From assembly GCA_946811695.1 (NCBI GenBank), contig OX328123.1:34266873-34330872 (forward strand): a DNA stretch of 64,000 nt, read 5' to 3'. Below are positions 49,115 to 60,895 of the stretch, in pieces. Within the stretch, counting starts at the first letter, position 1. Each line of letters begins with the position of its first letter. A program made the position numbers and the translations under genes. The notes under the pieces are model-generated. The model was not told the DNA's origin and did no database searches. It worked only from the letters and a program-made list of their open reading frames with translations. Source of the stretch: Gonocerus acuteangulatus (taxonomy: Eukaryota; Arthropoda; Insecta; Hemiptera; Coreidae).

Positions 49115-49634
49115 TATTTCCATATATACTTTATTTATTGATCCTCTACCTCAGCCAAATATATTGATGAACTAATTACAATTCCACATTTTAAACGTTT
49201 CGGCCTCAGGGCCATCCTCATTAACTTCCTTCCTTAATCCACATATAATCACTCTATTTTCACAAGGGCTTGTCATCACTTTAAATCTAAACCTTTAAAA
49301 CTATAGGCTTTTCCATCTTCTATAAATAACACTTTTTTACATTTTTTAACATTTGAATTTCCACCAGACCATGTGGCCACAACTTTCCACCATTTTCTAT
49401 TTACTTAAATGTTAACTCAAATGTTAAAAAATGTTAAAAAATAGTTAGGTTTTAAAGGTTTAGATTTAAAGTGATGACAAGCCCTTGTGAAAATAGGGTG
49501 ATTATATGTGGATTAAGGAAGGAAGTTAATGAGGATGGCCCTGAGGCCGAAACGTTTAAAACGAGGAATTGTAATTAGTTCATCAATATATTTGGCTGAG
49601 GTTGAGGATCAATAAATAAAGTATATATGGAAAT
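49115..49634. mobile_element. 0.52-kb foldback element
   Basis: The left arm starts TATTTCCATATATACTTTAT and the right arm ends with the reverse complement. Both arms contain a GGCCCTGAGGCCGAAACG block (49537-49554 on the plus strand; its mirror at about 49195-49212). The left arm has about 60 bases more than the right near the loop. It lies inside the 3' region of the R2-type element. Confidence 0.8.
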
Positions 49635-50084
49635 TTATTTATTTATTTATTTTTAACTTTATATGTTTATATGTATATATATATATATAATTTATTATAG
49701 CTTTTATCCCTTCAATATTGTTTTAAGTTATTTGTTTTTAATTAACTTACTTATATTTTATAATATTTTGCTTAATTCGACAACAGGATTGTAACCTGTC
49801 TATTTTGTATAGTTGGACTTCTGGAGGGGTTATTAGTAATAACCCTTAACTCCGGAATTATGTACGGCAGATAGCCCATGTTTGAGGTGTATTGGGTAGT
49901 AAAATTACTCGATTACTATAGTGGACTATATCCTCGGTGGTTAATTCCACCAATTCATTATGGTCAGGAGAGCCATAGTTGTTTTTATATTATTGTTCTA
50001 TTTAATGTATTTTGTGACATGCCATTGTGAAACACAATATTATTGTAAAAGGATGTTATGTAGTATGTCTCCCAATAAATTAAA

Positions 50085-50121
<37 letters not shown>

Positions 50122-50182
50122 CACGTTTCAGAACCCAGAAATCTCGAATATCAGTAGTTCAAATTTGTATTTACACATACAG

Positions 50183-50244
<62 letters not shown>

Positions 50245-50270
50245 GTGCGCACATAACGTTATTATATGCT

Positions 50271-53200
50271 TATAGGTACTCGTTCAATAGGTTTAATAAC
50301 GTACAAAAACGAATGAAAGCACTTTTAAAGTAATATATGTAACTGGTTACAAGAAAAGTGTATATGACTACAAACTAACTCTCCCATTCATTACTTAGTC
50401 TACGATCCCTTTGACTGGAAATCAAGTCAGATTTAGGATTTCCTGTTAATTGGGGATCTGGAAAAGAAAGACGAAGAAAAAAATGTCATCTCTGAAAAGA
50501 ATCAATTGCCCGCCTTAGATATGAATACGAAGAGCTTACCATACATTCTACCCTAAACAATAACAGTAAAACTAAAATAATATAATAATAATTTATTTAC
50601 TTGTTATAGAGCTCACAAACATAGCGATTCACTCTTATCAAGGTGTTCGCAATAGAAACCACTAACAGTTATAAAGGAAAATAAATAATAATTAAAAATT
50701 ATGTAGTTTATTTTTTGTAAAAAATAAATGAATTGGAATTTCGAAGGAAAATGTCAGTAAAGTATATAAAATGTTTTGCCTAGTCATTGCCTACATTTGC
50801 TCTCGGATCTTAATTTGGCCACTCATGAACAAACATGAGTACAGCGTGAATACGTGAGCTACATGTAATCCTCCAGTTCATTGGTAGTTTATTCTACTTA
50901 ACACTCTTCATCCCTACTGACATATTTATAATTTTTAAGATCATTGATTTATTGATGTAAATTGGACTAAATAACTGAACTATTTAAGTTGAATATTCTT
51001 CATACTGGAGTCAATTCGTACGGCAGCTGAATTCAGAAGTGAATATTAAGTGCTATAGGCCATACATACGGTGGATATTCTTTCGTTAATTCAATATCAT
51101 GTCTGCGTCTACTGATCAAGTGCCGCGCAACCTCTTATCGGACTATTATAAGAACAATAATATATCAGAAAAACGCGAAGGCACCCCAGCAGCTTACTGT
51201 AATACTTATTCGGAAATTAAACTGCTGCAAGTAAAATGATTAAATATTAAATCGTAAATCATAATCATTATGTCGTAATCTGAAAGAAATTTTAAATAGA
51301 AATCGTTCTGTTAACAGGGAAATCAGGTAACAGAAGTTAAAAAAAAAAAAAAAGAGAAAAAAGAAACATGGTTACGACGATGTAAATTGAAATAGCTTGG
51401 CAATTTCAATTTGGGGATAAGAAGGAAAACTCCCCTGCACCCCCCCCCAATCCTGATAGGACGAGCCTGATAGAACCCCAATAATATTACCAGCCAATCT
51501 TCTCTCGCCACAATTTAAAATTTAATTTCAACACCCTCTCACCTTTATTTACACCATGTTTACTTTGGCCCCGATCAAAATCCCATCACACTTACACAAC
51601 CTAATTCATTCTCTTCAAAGGCTATCTTCTCAAGGAGAAAGATTTCTTGTTAAATCGCTCTGAATGTGAGGTGATGTTTTGAAAATGCCGATGACATGCG
51701 CTCATCAAATAATAGATCAAAATGTAAAATATTGCTTCAGGAAAAATTATTTAGCTTTTATTAGAAAGGAATAACACTTTTGTATTATTTACATCTTAAA
51801 GGGAAGGAAGACTTAAGGCGTCACAACAGGAATCTGATAGGTAATCCAATATTTAACTAAGTATTAATAAAATAATTATTTATTTTAGTAATTAATCGCC
51901 TGTAATCGAAAAGTAAATTTCATAAATTTAGGAATAATCAAATATGCGGTAGGATTGTCTTGACCATTTTCTAACTTCTCTATACGTCACACAACTTTTA
52001 GCACCTTCTCTTGTAAATATTGTGTAAATGCTAGGATTACAGGTTCAAATTGAGGAGAACCTTCCACCAGCAAGTCAAGATTAGAGAATGTAAGACTATA
52101 TTTTTAACATTTTCCCTAGAAAACGGACCAAAAGGGTGCGAAGTATGTAGGGAATTAGAAAAGAAATATTCACAGGCATAGTCTACACTATACACTTTAC
52201 TGGCGGACCTAATCCCTTAGATATTTTACCTATTAATTTACAAATAGTCTCCAAGTGAAATCCCCACTATCCATCTCCCCTGGCAACGCCCTGGTGTTTA
52301 CAATCCATTCAGGACCGACAGCCAAAAAGATAGCAAGCACAGCGATATATTGCCTTTTCAACGCCCAAATTTTTTACACTTCCCCCCCCCCTTTCCAGAG
52401 ACTAAAACATACTAATATATAAACTTCAGGGCTGACGTTGATAAAAACTCTCCCGCATATATTTCATTTATGTCGTCAGGCATAGATAAATTCCAAACCC
52501 AGTTCTACCAACTTCAATCATAAATATGTATTTTTATGTTCCGATCAAGAAGTATAATTTCCTGACATTGTTCGAAGTTCTGGATATAAATCATTACGAA
52601 AAAGCACAGTTTTTGCTTAGTGATTAATCAAAGCAGCTTTTTCTAATTTAGATCATGAATTTCCATAGCCAAAGGCATGTGTTTAACTCTTGAACTAAAC
52701 GTTGTTTATCTACTTATAGCGTTGTTTTAAACAATAAACACAATTTTCTATTATAAGCAGGTTTGCCTTTAAGAATGTTTTTTCCATTTTTTCAATGTTT
52801 CTGAAGTAAATTTTATTAAATTTTCTGTTAGTTTCCAATGTTGAGCACTGGAAGTACTTTGTGGTTTCTGGTGTAGAGTGTGAGATTCTAGACATCCCTG
52901 ATAGAAAAAAATGTCAAGAAGAAAGATAAAGATGGGCCAAGATGTTCGTGATCCGGACGTATATTGCATACTTTGTATTTTCTAATGCAAAGTATAATTA
53001 TGGGAGGCATTTTGTATTTTTAGGCATAAAGTGTTTTCCAATGTAGTTTGAATTTTGTTTTTACGCTGGTAAAGACTACTTGGTATTTTGTTACTATAGT
53101 GTATATTGTATTTTCCAATATAGGATACGTCGGCAATAACAATTTTCTATTTTCCTTCAATATGATGTTTCTATTGAGAATTTTGTATTTTATCATTCTA

Positions 53201-53440
53201 GTGTGTAGATAAGATATACCTCGTATTTACACACAACAGAAATATAATTCCCCACACATAGATAGGTCATATTATTTTTATGTCGATAATAACTATTTTC
53301 TATCTTTACATGATCAGACTTTTGTAATGGAACACGCTTCTAGTGTGTGGAGTCTACATTTTTATTCCATAAATAAATGCATGTTAATTATCCCATAAAG
53401 TTTATATATTTTTGTGTGTCTATCTGTGTGTGTGCGAGTG
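50271..53440. other. Unassigned AT-rich region
   Basis: More than 3 kb in which I recognise no gene, RNA or element. There are a C run at 51439-51448, a second at 52383-52392, short A runs and short domain-free open frames such as 52710-52969 on the minus strand. Confidence 0.5.
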
Positions 53441-53616
53441 TTTAACGGTGTATCAACGGTTGGGCTATTAACGCTGGGCTATCTACAGGTTGCCACCCTT
53501 TTATAATGCCAACAGCACGTGGTTTGTCTCCCATTCCGGTACTGGCCACGCCAGACGTTGCTTAACTTCGGTGATGAGCGGGAACCGGTACATTCAACGT
53601 AGCTTTGGCCGTTAGC
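53441..53616 (-). mobile_element. 5S rRNA-derived SINE
   Basis: Positions 53508-53616 on the minus strand are a 5S rRNA-like sequence of 109 bases. It begins GCTAACGGCC, has GTTGAATGTACCGGTTC, the internal promoter box AGTTAAGCAACGTC at 53554-53567, GCGTGGCCAGTACC, and ends CCACGTGCTGTTGGC. About ten bases of box C (the segment usually reading like CCGCCTGGGA) are missing, so it is not a normal 5S gene. It is followed without a terminator by GGGTGGCA, AGCCCAGCGTTAATAGCCC and GATACACCGTTAAA. That tail matches the end of the tRNA-headed SINE at 60.82-60.89 kb. The combination of a 5S head and a shared tail defines a SINE3-type element. Confidence 0.75.
53508..53616 (-). rRNA. 5S rRNA-like sequence (pseudogene / SINE head)
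   Basis: This is the part of the above element homologous to 5S rRNA. Both ends pair as in 5S helix I (GCTAACGGC with GCTGTTGGC), and the A box is intact. The gap in box C and several substitutions (AATGGGAGAC for the usual GATGGGTGAC) argue against function in ribosomes. Confidence 0.75.
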
Positions 53617-55255
53617 GCAAATTTGTAATTATTGATTTTCTTTATCGTAAACAATGTGTAACAATCATCAGTAAATCGGTGAATATTGAATCGAAGAAGA
53701 TTCGTTGAAGAAACCTATTGAGCTTGAAGTATATGATCCTGGGTCTAGTGAATAAAGGCTAAGATACAGCTAGAAGAGTTAGGGTAGCTTAGGGCTGACC
53801 CAAGTACTTGCTTCGATACTTATCGATTTACTGATACTTGGAGTACTGTAGTCCACTATCGATTCTTCCAGTCGATAGCTCTCGACGGGGCTAGTAGATA
53901 GCTCTCACCCTTACACTTGAAGGATTCGAGTGTTTACATAGAGAGCTATTGATCATCCCCTATTATGTCGACGACGACAATCTTAAACAAAATAACTCAC
54001 TCTACCTCTAGTCATAGTGCAAGTTCTAATGTTCTTATGTCAAGAAGTATGTATTAGTATTTCATGAAGAAAGGATTATAAATGACAAGAATGTTTTTGG
54101 ATATTCAAAAAAAGCATCGAGGCCCGAAATATCTTCGCTTTTGCATATCCGATGTCGGGGACCTAAGGCGCCCATGTTTCTGAGAACAGCATTAGGCCCC
54201 GCGCAGTGGCATTTTTAACTGACCTAGCTGGACAAAATACTTATAGGAAATGACTTGCTGATCACGAATATACCCTATTTTAATGGTCGGAAATAAAGTT
54301 TTTCCGTTGTATTCTGTATTTTTCAGCAGAGAAAGCCGTTTTTTATGAATTTTTAAGTGTTAACCAAACGCAATTACTCTAATTAAAAAAAATATTTTTT
54401 TTATAATTATTATACTTTTTTTTTATAAATTATTTAACTTTTCCAAAGGCAACAACAACAAGCTTAAAAAAGGTATTCCAAAAAATAAAAATAATGATAA
54501 CAATTGAAAACACAACAATAGAACAAAAATATAATCAAAATTAAGTTACATATTTTATTACTTCCTGTTTTTTTTTCTGTTTGGATTTTGTAAAATCCAA
54601 ACTTCAAAAAGTTCACTTTTTGACATGGGCATTTTTTTCTGAAAATCACTTATCATTAATAAATAGGCAGATTCTGGCAGCTAATTCTTGCATTTTCATG
54701 CCAATACTTAATTGGCAAATAAGAAAAAACTAGACCGGACAGAAACAGATCTGTCCCATTATAACGTACCAATAAGGGTAATACAAATCTCATCCCGTAA
54801 AGCAAAAAATGATGGTAATTTATTACGATAAATAATAAAAGAAGATCATACTTACTTTTCTGAAATAGGAAATATATTTGTAGTACTGACACATAGGTTT
54901 TTTTAACTACAGTATTCATCCAAAGATGGAGTAATAAACTTTGTGGCATGACATACCCTAATGTAAACAACGTTAACGTATTTCAGCCGCCTTATTCTTG
55001 TTTGTAATATATACACTATCTAGGAAAATACTACAAGGCCAAGTTAGGGGTTGTTTCGTTTATTTTTCGAATTTTTTCCAGCTAGAACAGTTAAAAATAT
55101 CACTATGCGCCGGAGTCCGATAAAGTACCATCTGCTGGCTCAAATTGTGAACTAAATCGGTAACTGAGTGACGATACTAACTTATTCCGTGACCAATGCC
55201 TGCCTCCATTCGTAATTAAAAAAAAAAAAAAAAAAAAACAACTTCTTCTAGTAAT
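53617..55255. other. Unassigned AT-rich region
   Basis: No gene is recognised. The segment 53790-53980 has repeated CGATA / TAGCTCTC motifs of unknown meaning. A poly-A run is at 55217-55238, on the plus strand just before the transposase fragment. Confidence 0.45.
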
Positions 55256-55263
55256 ACCTGATA

Positions 55264-55505
55264 ATGAATTTAAATAATGTTCAAAGATTTGTCCCCTTGC
55301 AGCAATACAGGCATCACATCACAGTGCATTGCTCTGCTGTAATCTGTCCCCAGGCCTATCAGATGCGACAAATGAGGTGCTCCCTTGAGACAATGGGCTC
55401 CCTGTTGATCAAATTTAATGGGTTCCCATGGGAAAACGTCCAAGGGCGTGAGGTCTGGAGATCCAGCCCGCCAAAGTACCAGCCCACCGTGATATTCATT
55501 CTTAT
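55264..55505 (-). pseudogene. IS630/Tc1-type transposase C-terminal fragment
   Basis: Read on the minus strand in the frame ending near 55270: RWAGTLAGWISRP, then a stretch with two stops, then SQGSTSFVASDRPGDRLQQS and CDACIAARGQIFEHYLN. This matches the end of transposases of the IS630/Tc1 type: WP..SPDL.P.D...WG.., then an amphipathic helix, then R...CI.A.GGHFEHLL. The SPDLTPLD segment is visible in another frame as LDLQTS/ LQDLTPLDVFPW, showing a frameshift. The plus-strand open frame across the same bases (81 residues) is the opposite reading and has no meaning. No terminal CAGGGTG motif is adjacent. Confidence 0.55.
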
Positions 55506-56350
55506 CTAAAATTTTTAAACGTTACGCTTAGTTTGTATAAAAGTAAAAATAAAACCAATCAGGAATATAATATTATAACAACTATCTATTATATATTTAG
55601 AAAGGACGTATAAACAAATAATAAAATTTAGTTCATTCACTGTAATAAAAAAATTTGAAAAGGAAAATTAATTTATATGATTGCAAACAACAATTGACTT
55701 TATATGTGGCAGCGGAACAAAACCTGGCTGCCCAGGGCAATCCTCACAATACTTTGTCAACTTCTTGTTAGCTTCTGAGATTTCATGAGTTTTTCCTAGT
55801 TCGTTCTAGAACTTGCGCCACTGTTTTCTTCGTTTCCGTCCTTCGTTCAACGACGGGGCAGACACCAGCGCTCAGGCGGTGTTTCATGATTTCGGCACGG
55901 AAAGGGTCCCACCCCCCGTCGGCTACTACACATTCATTTATGTGTAATATTGAACTAGGCTATTTTCAATCTGTCCAACTCCCTTAGAAATATCCCATAA
56001 CAACACGTCATCTATAACCTTGGTTTCTTACGGACGGTATGTTGGCACCGGACCTCGGAAATCGATACTCCATCTAACCTGTTAAAATGATATCGGAATG
56101 ATGCAGAATGCTGATTTTCAGAAGTAGAGACACTCACTAGCTGTCATTTAAAAACTTGAACTATTCTGAAATTTACATTATAGAAAAAGTGTACATTAGA
56201 GGAGAAAACACTACATCAAAGTTTAGAGTATAGGCAACCTCTTATCTAAGCCTGGTTTTGGCTCTTATAAAATTCTTCAGTGGTCCAATTATGAGTAAAA
56301 ATAGGCTTACATGTATCCAAAACTGAGTATGGTTCTGGCCAGAATTTACA
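55506..56350. other. Unassigned region
   Basis: No gene is recognised. Positions 55700-56060 are less AT-rich but have no lasting open frame. Confidence 0.4.
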
Positions 56351-56351
56351 T

Positions 56352-56355
<4 letters not shown>

Positions 56356-56413
<58 letters not shown>

Positions 56414-56850
56414 TCTGTCTGTCTGTTCCTTATAAAAATCCACACCGATTTAGACCAAACTTGGCACACAGATAGGTCTTGATCGGGGGGTCTCGTAGGC
56501 TACGTCAAAACTGTCTACCAGCTGCCTGTCTGTATGTTTATTCCTTATACTATTCCACACCGTTTGACTGATTTTGTTCATTTTGGCACACAGGTTGGTC
56601 TTGATACAGGGAGTATCATAGGCTAGGCCAAAAACGTCTACCTATTGTCTGTCTGTATGTTTGTTCCTTATAAAAATCCCCACCTTTTGAACGACTTTGA
56701 CAAAACTCGGCCCACATGTAGGTCTTGATCCGGGAATTGTCATAGGCTAGGTTAAAATCTTCTAGGACTCACAGTTTGGAGGCCGCGGGTTCGAAACAGT
56801 GAATCCAAACAGTTACAGATTAGATTTTAATATTACTTATTTGGTTTCTT
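56356..56850 (+). repeat. (TA)n plus 121-bp satellite block, three units
   Basis: (TA)n at 56356-56407 leads directly into TCACGTGTCTGTCTGTCTG, three satellite units and the terminal module CTAGGACTCACAGTTTGG, GCGGGTTCGAAACAGTG and GATTTTAATATTACTTATT. This is the same modular order as at 31.6 and 38.1 kb. Confidence 0.85.
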
Positions 56851-58500
56851 ATTTTGGGTAACAGGTAGTTCAAGATGAATGACTTGTCTAGTATTGGATT
56901 GACTAAAGGTCAATAATTATTACCTTTCAACTACTTGTTCACTTTACTAGGCCTATTAGTTCCCTCGCTACCTAAAGGTTCACGAGTTTGACCCAAATAC
57001 GAAATCCGATAGTGCAGATACAAACATTATCGACAATATTAATTAAGTGGCTACTCTTTAACTGCCTAATCATGAATTGGGTAGACAATTAGAAACGTTC
57101 TCTCATTTTCCTGAGTAACTTGGACGAAGCAAAACAACACGCACCTCAGCCCAGGAGCTTCGCACAGGAATATCGTCTGATGATCGAGTGTGGAACTGGA
57201 GACCCTAATATAATATTTAAGTAATAATACATTACTGACTAAAAAGCTTTGGTTCCCAGCGAGGGAAGGTGTTTTCGTTATTGCAAACAACTCTCAAAGC
57301 CTGACGCTATCAACTGCAGAGTTTGAATTGAGAGAGACCAAAGACATTCACACGGCCAACTGTGTCCGGGTTTTCCCAGAGTAAAGGGGTCTAGCTCTCT
57401 GAAGGAATAATAGGCAAGAGAAAGAGTGCTTGCTGGAACTTTTTGTAGGGAACTATTTCCTACAGTTAAACCATTCGCAAATTTCAGTGCGAAACAACAC
57501 GCCACGTATACCATTGAATCCTGATTAGGTCTCGTTTTCAATCCGGCTTTGTATGGTAAGGGAAGGTAGATAGTTTTTAATGTTTATCAGTACTTAGCCA
57601 ATGATAAGACTGAAAATGATTTAAACTATAGCCTGTTAAGATAGATCGTTCAGGTCTTTTGCGCAAGCGCAAACGCCTGGGAGAGAAATATTCACGGTCC
57701 TGTCAATGGCAAATGGCTGTTTCAATGAACCACACGCTACGTGAAACGCTAAAAACTGATTATATCTCCTGTAAAATCGGGGACAGCTTTGGTAGATCTC
57801 ACAAGGGAGATAATGTTTACTGTTTATCAATACTCAGCAAGAGCTAAGACTGAAAACAATTTAAACTGGACATGAACAGTAGTGTAATTTCTCAGCGATA
57901 AGGCTATAAAACAATGTTACGGCTTATAGTTTCTTCATAAGAATATAGACTACACATCTTTTCTCTTCGAACTGCACGGAAAGGCAATAGTCAGTTAGAG
58001 AGTTATTGGAACGTTTTTATTACAATTCGTAGAAAGCTTTACTTCCTTAGCCTAAGGAAATACCAAAAAAAAAAAAAAAAAAAAAAAAAATCACCTCCTG
58101 TTAGGAATTTTGAGGTGAAATTATATTTCAGTTATTTTATGGCAAATTATGATCCTTGTGGTACACCATTTATTAGAAGTAGTTGCTGTTTCAGTAAAGT
58201 AGTTATCTGATTCATCAAACCCTGAGACAATACATGAAAATAAATTGTACTTACGTGACTCTGAATTGGCCACACATGACTAACACACGAATAGCTCTTG
58301 AAATAACTTAAAAAACTATGTTGTGACAAATGCAATAAAGACTTTGTCGTTAAAAGCCACCAGTACAGCTTAAAATTCGTTGTCAATAATAAATAGACGT
58401 TAAAATTTACAAATTTATGTTTCCAAGATGTCATCTGGAAACATATTTTGGTGGGAGACGATCGGCCAGTGAGTCAGTGGGTGAGTGGTATTTGAGAAAT
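56851..58500. other. Unassigned region with a short direct repeat and poly-A
   Basis: A direct repeat of about 54 bases, with the core AAGACTGAAAA-GATTTAAACT type, lies at 57581-57636 and 57819-57874. Poly-A runs at 58065-58090. A minus frame at 58147-58434 ends INGVPQGS, which resembles the GVPQGS motif of reverse transcriptases, but the flanking residues do not support it. Confidence 0.4.
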
Positions 58501-58502
58501 AT

Positions 58503-58805
58503 ATCTATATATATAAAGAACTTGTCTGTTTGTTCCTAAAACAAATCCACCCCGTTTGACCGATTTTGACCAAACTTGAGACACAGGTAGATCTTGATCC
58601 TGGAAGTGTCTTAGGCTAAGTCAAAAACTTCTACCAGCTCTCTGCCTGTATGTTTGTTCCTTATACAAATCCGCACCATTCGACTCATTTTGACCAAACT
58701 TGGCGCACATGTAGGTATTGATCCGGGGAGTGTCATAGGCAAAGTTAAAATCGTCTAGGACTCACAGTTCGGAGGCCACGGGTTCGAAACTGTGAACCCG
58801 AAAAG
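58503..58805 (+). repeat. 121-bp satellite block, two units
   Basis: It begins after a short TATATATA with AAAGAACTTGTCTGTTTG, holds two units, and ends with CTAGGACTCACAGTTCGG and CACGGGTTCGAAACTGTG. Same module as at 56.4 kb but without a long (TA)n. Confidence 0.85.
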
Positions 58806-59266
58806 CTAGTACAAGATAAATAAATGGCTTTGTCATAATATCATTGTGTACTCTTCATAGGCGACAAAATCATCTGGTCAATAATAAATATAGTAAATAA
58901 ATGTGTAATAATAATTTATTTTTACACAATAAAATCTGATTGATCTTCAATCAATGTGAATAGATTACCGCACACCTTTAGAGAGTCGATTATAAGTCTA
59001 GTTAGATATTTGAGGGCTGCTATTGGAGAATAGAGTGATAGACAGAATGTATTGAATACATGTAGGAGACAGAAGGCACCCAAGGGCCATGTCAGACAGC
59101 CTTTAAATCCTTGACAGATTCTCAAACACTGACAGAATCCCTGACTGAAAGCGTCAATACTATGTCAGCCATACTCACTCCATACTCATCACTCTTGACA
59201 TTCTTTACATTCATTTATACTTCACCTCCAGCTATTATCAGATAATATACTCAATAACCAAAATTC

Positions 59267-59309
<43 letters not shown>

Positions 59310-60012
59310 GTGTGTAACGGAGAAAAGTATCAACCTTTCAGTAGGTTATAGTAGACCTCAAGAGCAACAAAACAGTTTCCAAAAGAAACAGAGTAGATTA
59401 AAATTTCGTATTTTTGTTTTATGTGTATCACGTTTGTTTATGAAAAAGTAGTGATTACTGAAAACCCGTTAATGGTAAATAAAATCCGATGAAGCCGTCG
59501 TAAAGTAGGTAAAATTGTGTTACTGTGTTAGTTTGTAGAAAGTTAATTTGTAATGGTACTATGTTCATTTTAAAGCGGTTCCATAAACCAAATTCAGGTT
59601 ATTCATCAAAATCTTTGTTTTCGGAATTTTTTCCTCTGTCCCCTGAAGGTTTCAAACTCCTCCACTTTTAGGAAAACTTGTTGTTAATAACCTATAATTA
59701 ACTAATAATGAAGTTGATGGTTGATCGGTTATTACGGGCGAAATGCTTCTTGATAATTGTAAAAAAATCATTTTTCTAACAAAACAAGTAAGTTTTTTTT
59801 GTTTTTACTTTTTAATTCTCTGAAATGAAAAAAATAAACTAATTTCCCTTTTACTGGACCTGCTAAACCCACGTTTTTCAGACTCCGTAACTCCTCAACA
59901 TGTCGTACCAGAGGACAATAAATGTTGTAGGACACTAAGTGTGGAACATTTTCTTTCCAAGGAATCTAACTGTTTCAACACGGAAAACCGTAATATCAAT
60001 TCAAAACGTAGA
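58806..60012. other. Unassigned region with (TA)n
   Basis: (TA)n lies at 59269-59305. No gene is recognised in the rest. Confidence 0.5.
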
Positions 60013-60018
60013 AATTTC

Positions 60019-60052
<34 letters not shown>

Positions 60053-60053
60053 G

Positions 60054-60119
<66 letters not shown>
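60019..60119. repeat. (CT)n-(TA)n compound microsatellite
   Basis: A (CT)n run of about 30 bases is followed by (TA)n of about 60 bases with one TG near its start. Confidence 0.95.
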
Positions 60120-60124
<5 letters not shown>

Positions 60125-60596
60125 TAAAAAAATCTCACCAAAAACTATTTTCTATATGGACGAAGCTTAAACCGTTCCATTGTTGGATAGTATATGTGTA
60201 GAGAGTAGATAGACTGAGGGCTGACACAGCAGTAGGGGGTGTATTTACTGCCTCCAACCCCTAACCCATCCAAGAGATATGCCAACACAGTCCAAACTAG
60301 AATCTATATATCCAGCTCCCTAGTATACCGCATATCAATAATCATATTTAATCTGGTATATCTGTTTGTTTCCAGTCGGACAGAAAAATATCTCCACTCT
60401 CCAATCCCCGGGTTCGGTATCGTCGGACATAGTCTACGGGTACTCCAGAAATAAATGGCTGTTATTATACTTGCTGTCTTATATTTTTATATAATATATA
60501 AGAGTTGTTATTTCTTCAGTATTTATGACCCTGACACTGTGTAAAATAATATAAATCTTGGTAACTATGGGACTATAAATATACACAAGGATAACT

Positions 60597-60603
<7 letters not shown>
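60120..60603. other. Unassigned region
   Basis: No gene is recognised. Positions 60239-60454 keep a 71-residue open frame in GC-richer DNA, without a known domain. Confidence 0.4.

Positions 60604-60665
<62 letters not shown>
60604..60665. repeat. (TA)n array
   Basis: A pure (TA)n run of about 60 bases, about 40 bases upstream of the SINE head. Confidence 0.95.
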
Positions 60666-60667
<2 letters not shown>

Positions 60668-60699
60668 TCATTTCTGTAAGCTATAATAACCTAATTATG

Positions 60700-60895
60700 C
60701 TCTAGTGGCTAAGGCCTACGATTCTCATGCGAAATTTATGGTTCGAGTCCCGCCCAAGCTAAATTGAGTTCATTCGTCTATGGGCCTGTTGATGGAATTC
60801 TCTGGTCCATTCTGGATGTATAGGAAGGTTGGCAGGCAATCTATAGCTAACCCGGCAATAATTGCCTTGATGCAGATACACCGTAAAAAAACTAA
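60700..60895 (+). mobile_element. tRNA-headed SINE
   Basis: The head has an A box (TGCTCTAGTGG, 60708-60718) and a perfect B box (GGTTCGAGTCC, 60740-60750) spaced as in tRNA genes. The body runs through GGGCCTGTTGATGGAATTCT. The tail reads AAGGTTGGCAGGCAATC, CCCGGCAATAATTGCC and GATACACCGTAAAA. The tail matches that of the 5S-headed SINE at 53.5 kb, and its last part matches the SINEs at 9.9 and 63.4 kb. Confidence 0.75.

Larger units (their letters stand above)
48683..50119 (+). mobile_element. 5'-truncated R2-type retroelement with 41-bp target duplication
   Basis: The insert begins inside the endonuclease coding part, continues through a long 3' region and ends in a poly-A of about 30 bases preceded by CCCAATAAATT. 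The flanks 48642-48682 and 50120-50160 are 41-base direct repeats with five differences. The target is a HINE-B copy, so insertion is not restricted to ribosomal DNA. About half of the 3' region is a 0.52-kb foldback inserted at 49115-49634. Confidence 0.75.
48565..50270 (+). mobile_element. HINE-like element, subfamily B, split by a retroelement
   Basis: The left part (48570-48682) contains ACTCCATAGGGAGG, then CCGGAAGTGCCGACTAGAAC and TTCACGCTTCAGAACCC. These match the minus-strand copy at 30.64-30.73 kb. The right part resumes at 50120 with TTCACGTTTCAGAACCC and AATTTGTATTTACACATAC, then (TA)n to 50242. The two halves overlap by 41 bases because of the inserted retroelement's target duplication. 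Confidence 0.7.

Noticed and set aside
53508..53616. Functional 5S rRNA gene
   Set aside because: About ten bases of box C are missing and no T-run terminator follows; a SINE tail follows instead.
55264..55509. 81-residue plus-strand frame
   Set aside because: The minus strand reads as a transposase C-terminus, so this is the antisense shadow.
58147..58434. Minus frame ending INGVPQGS, like the GVPQGS motif of reverse transcriptases
   Set aside because: Only eight residues fit. The usual flanking segments (LxxYLxxR before and LGPLLF after) are absent and the frame stops at once.
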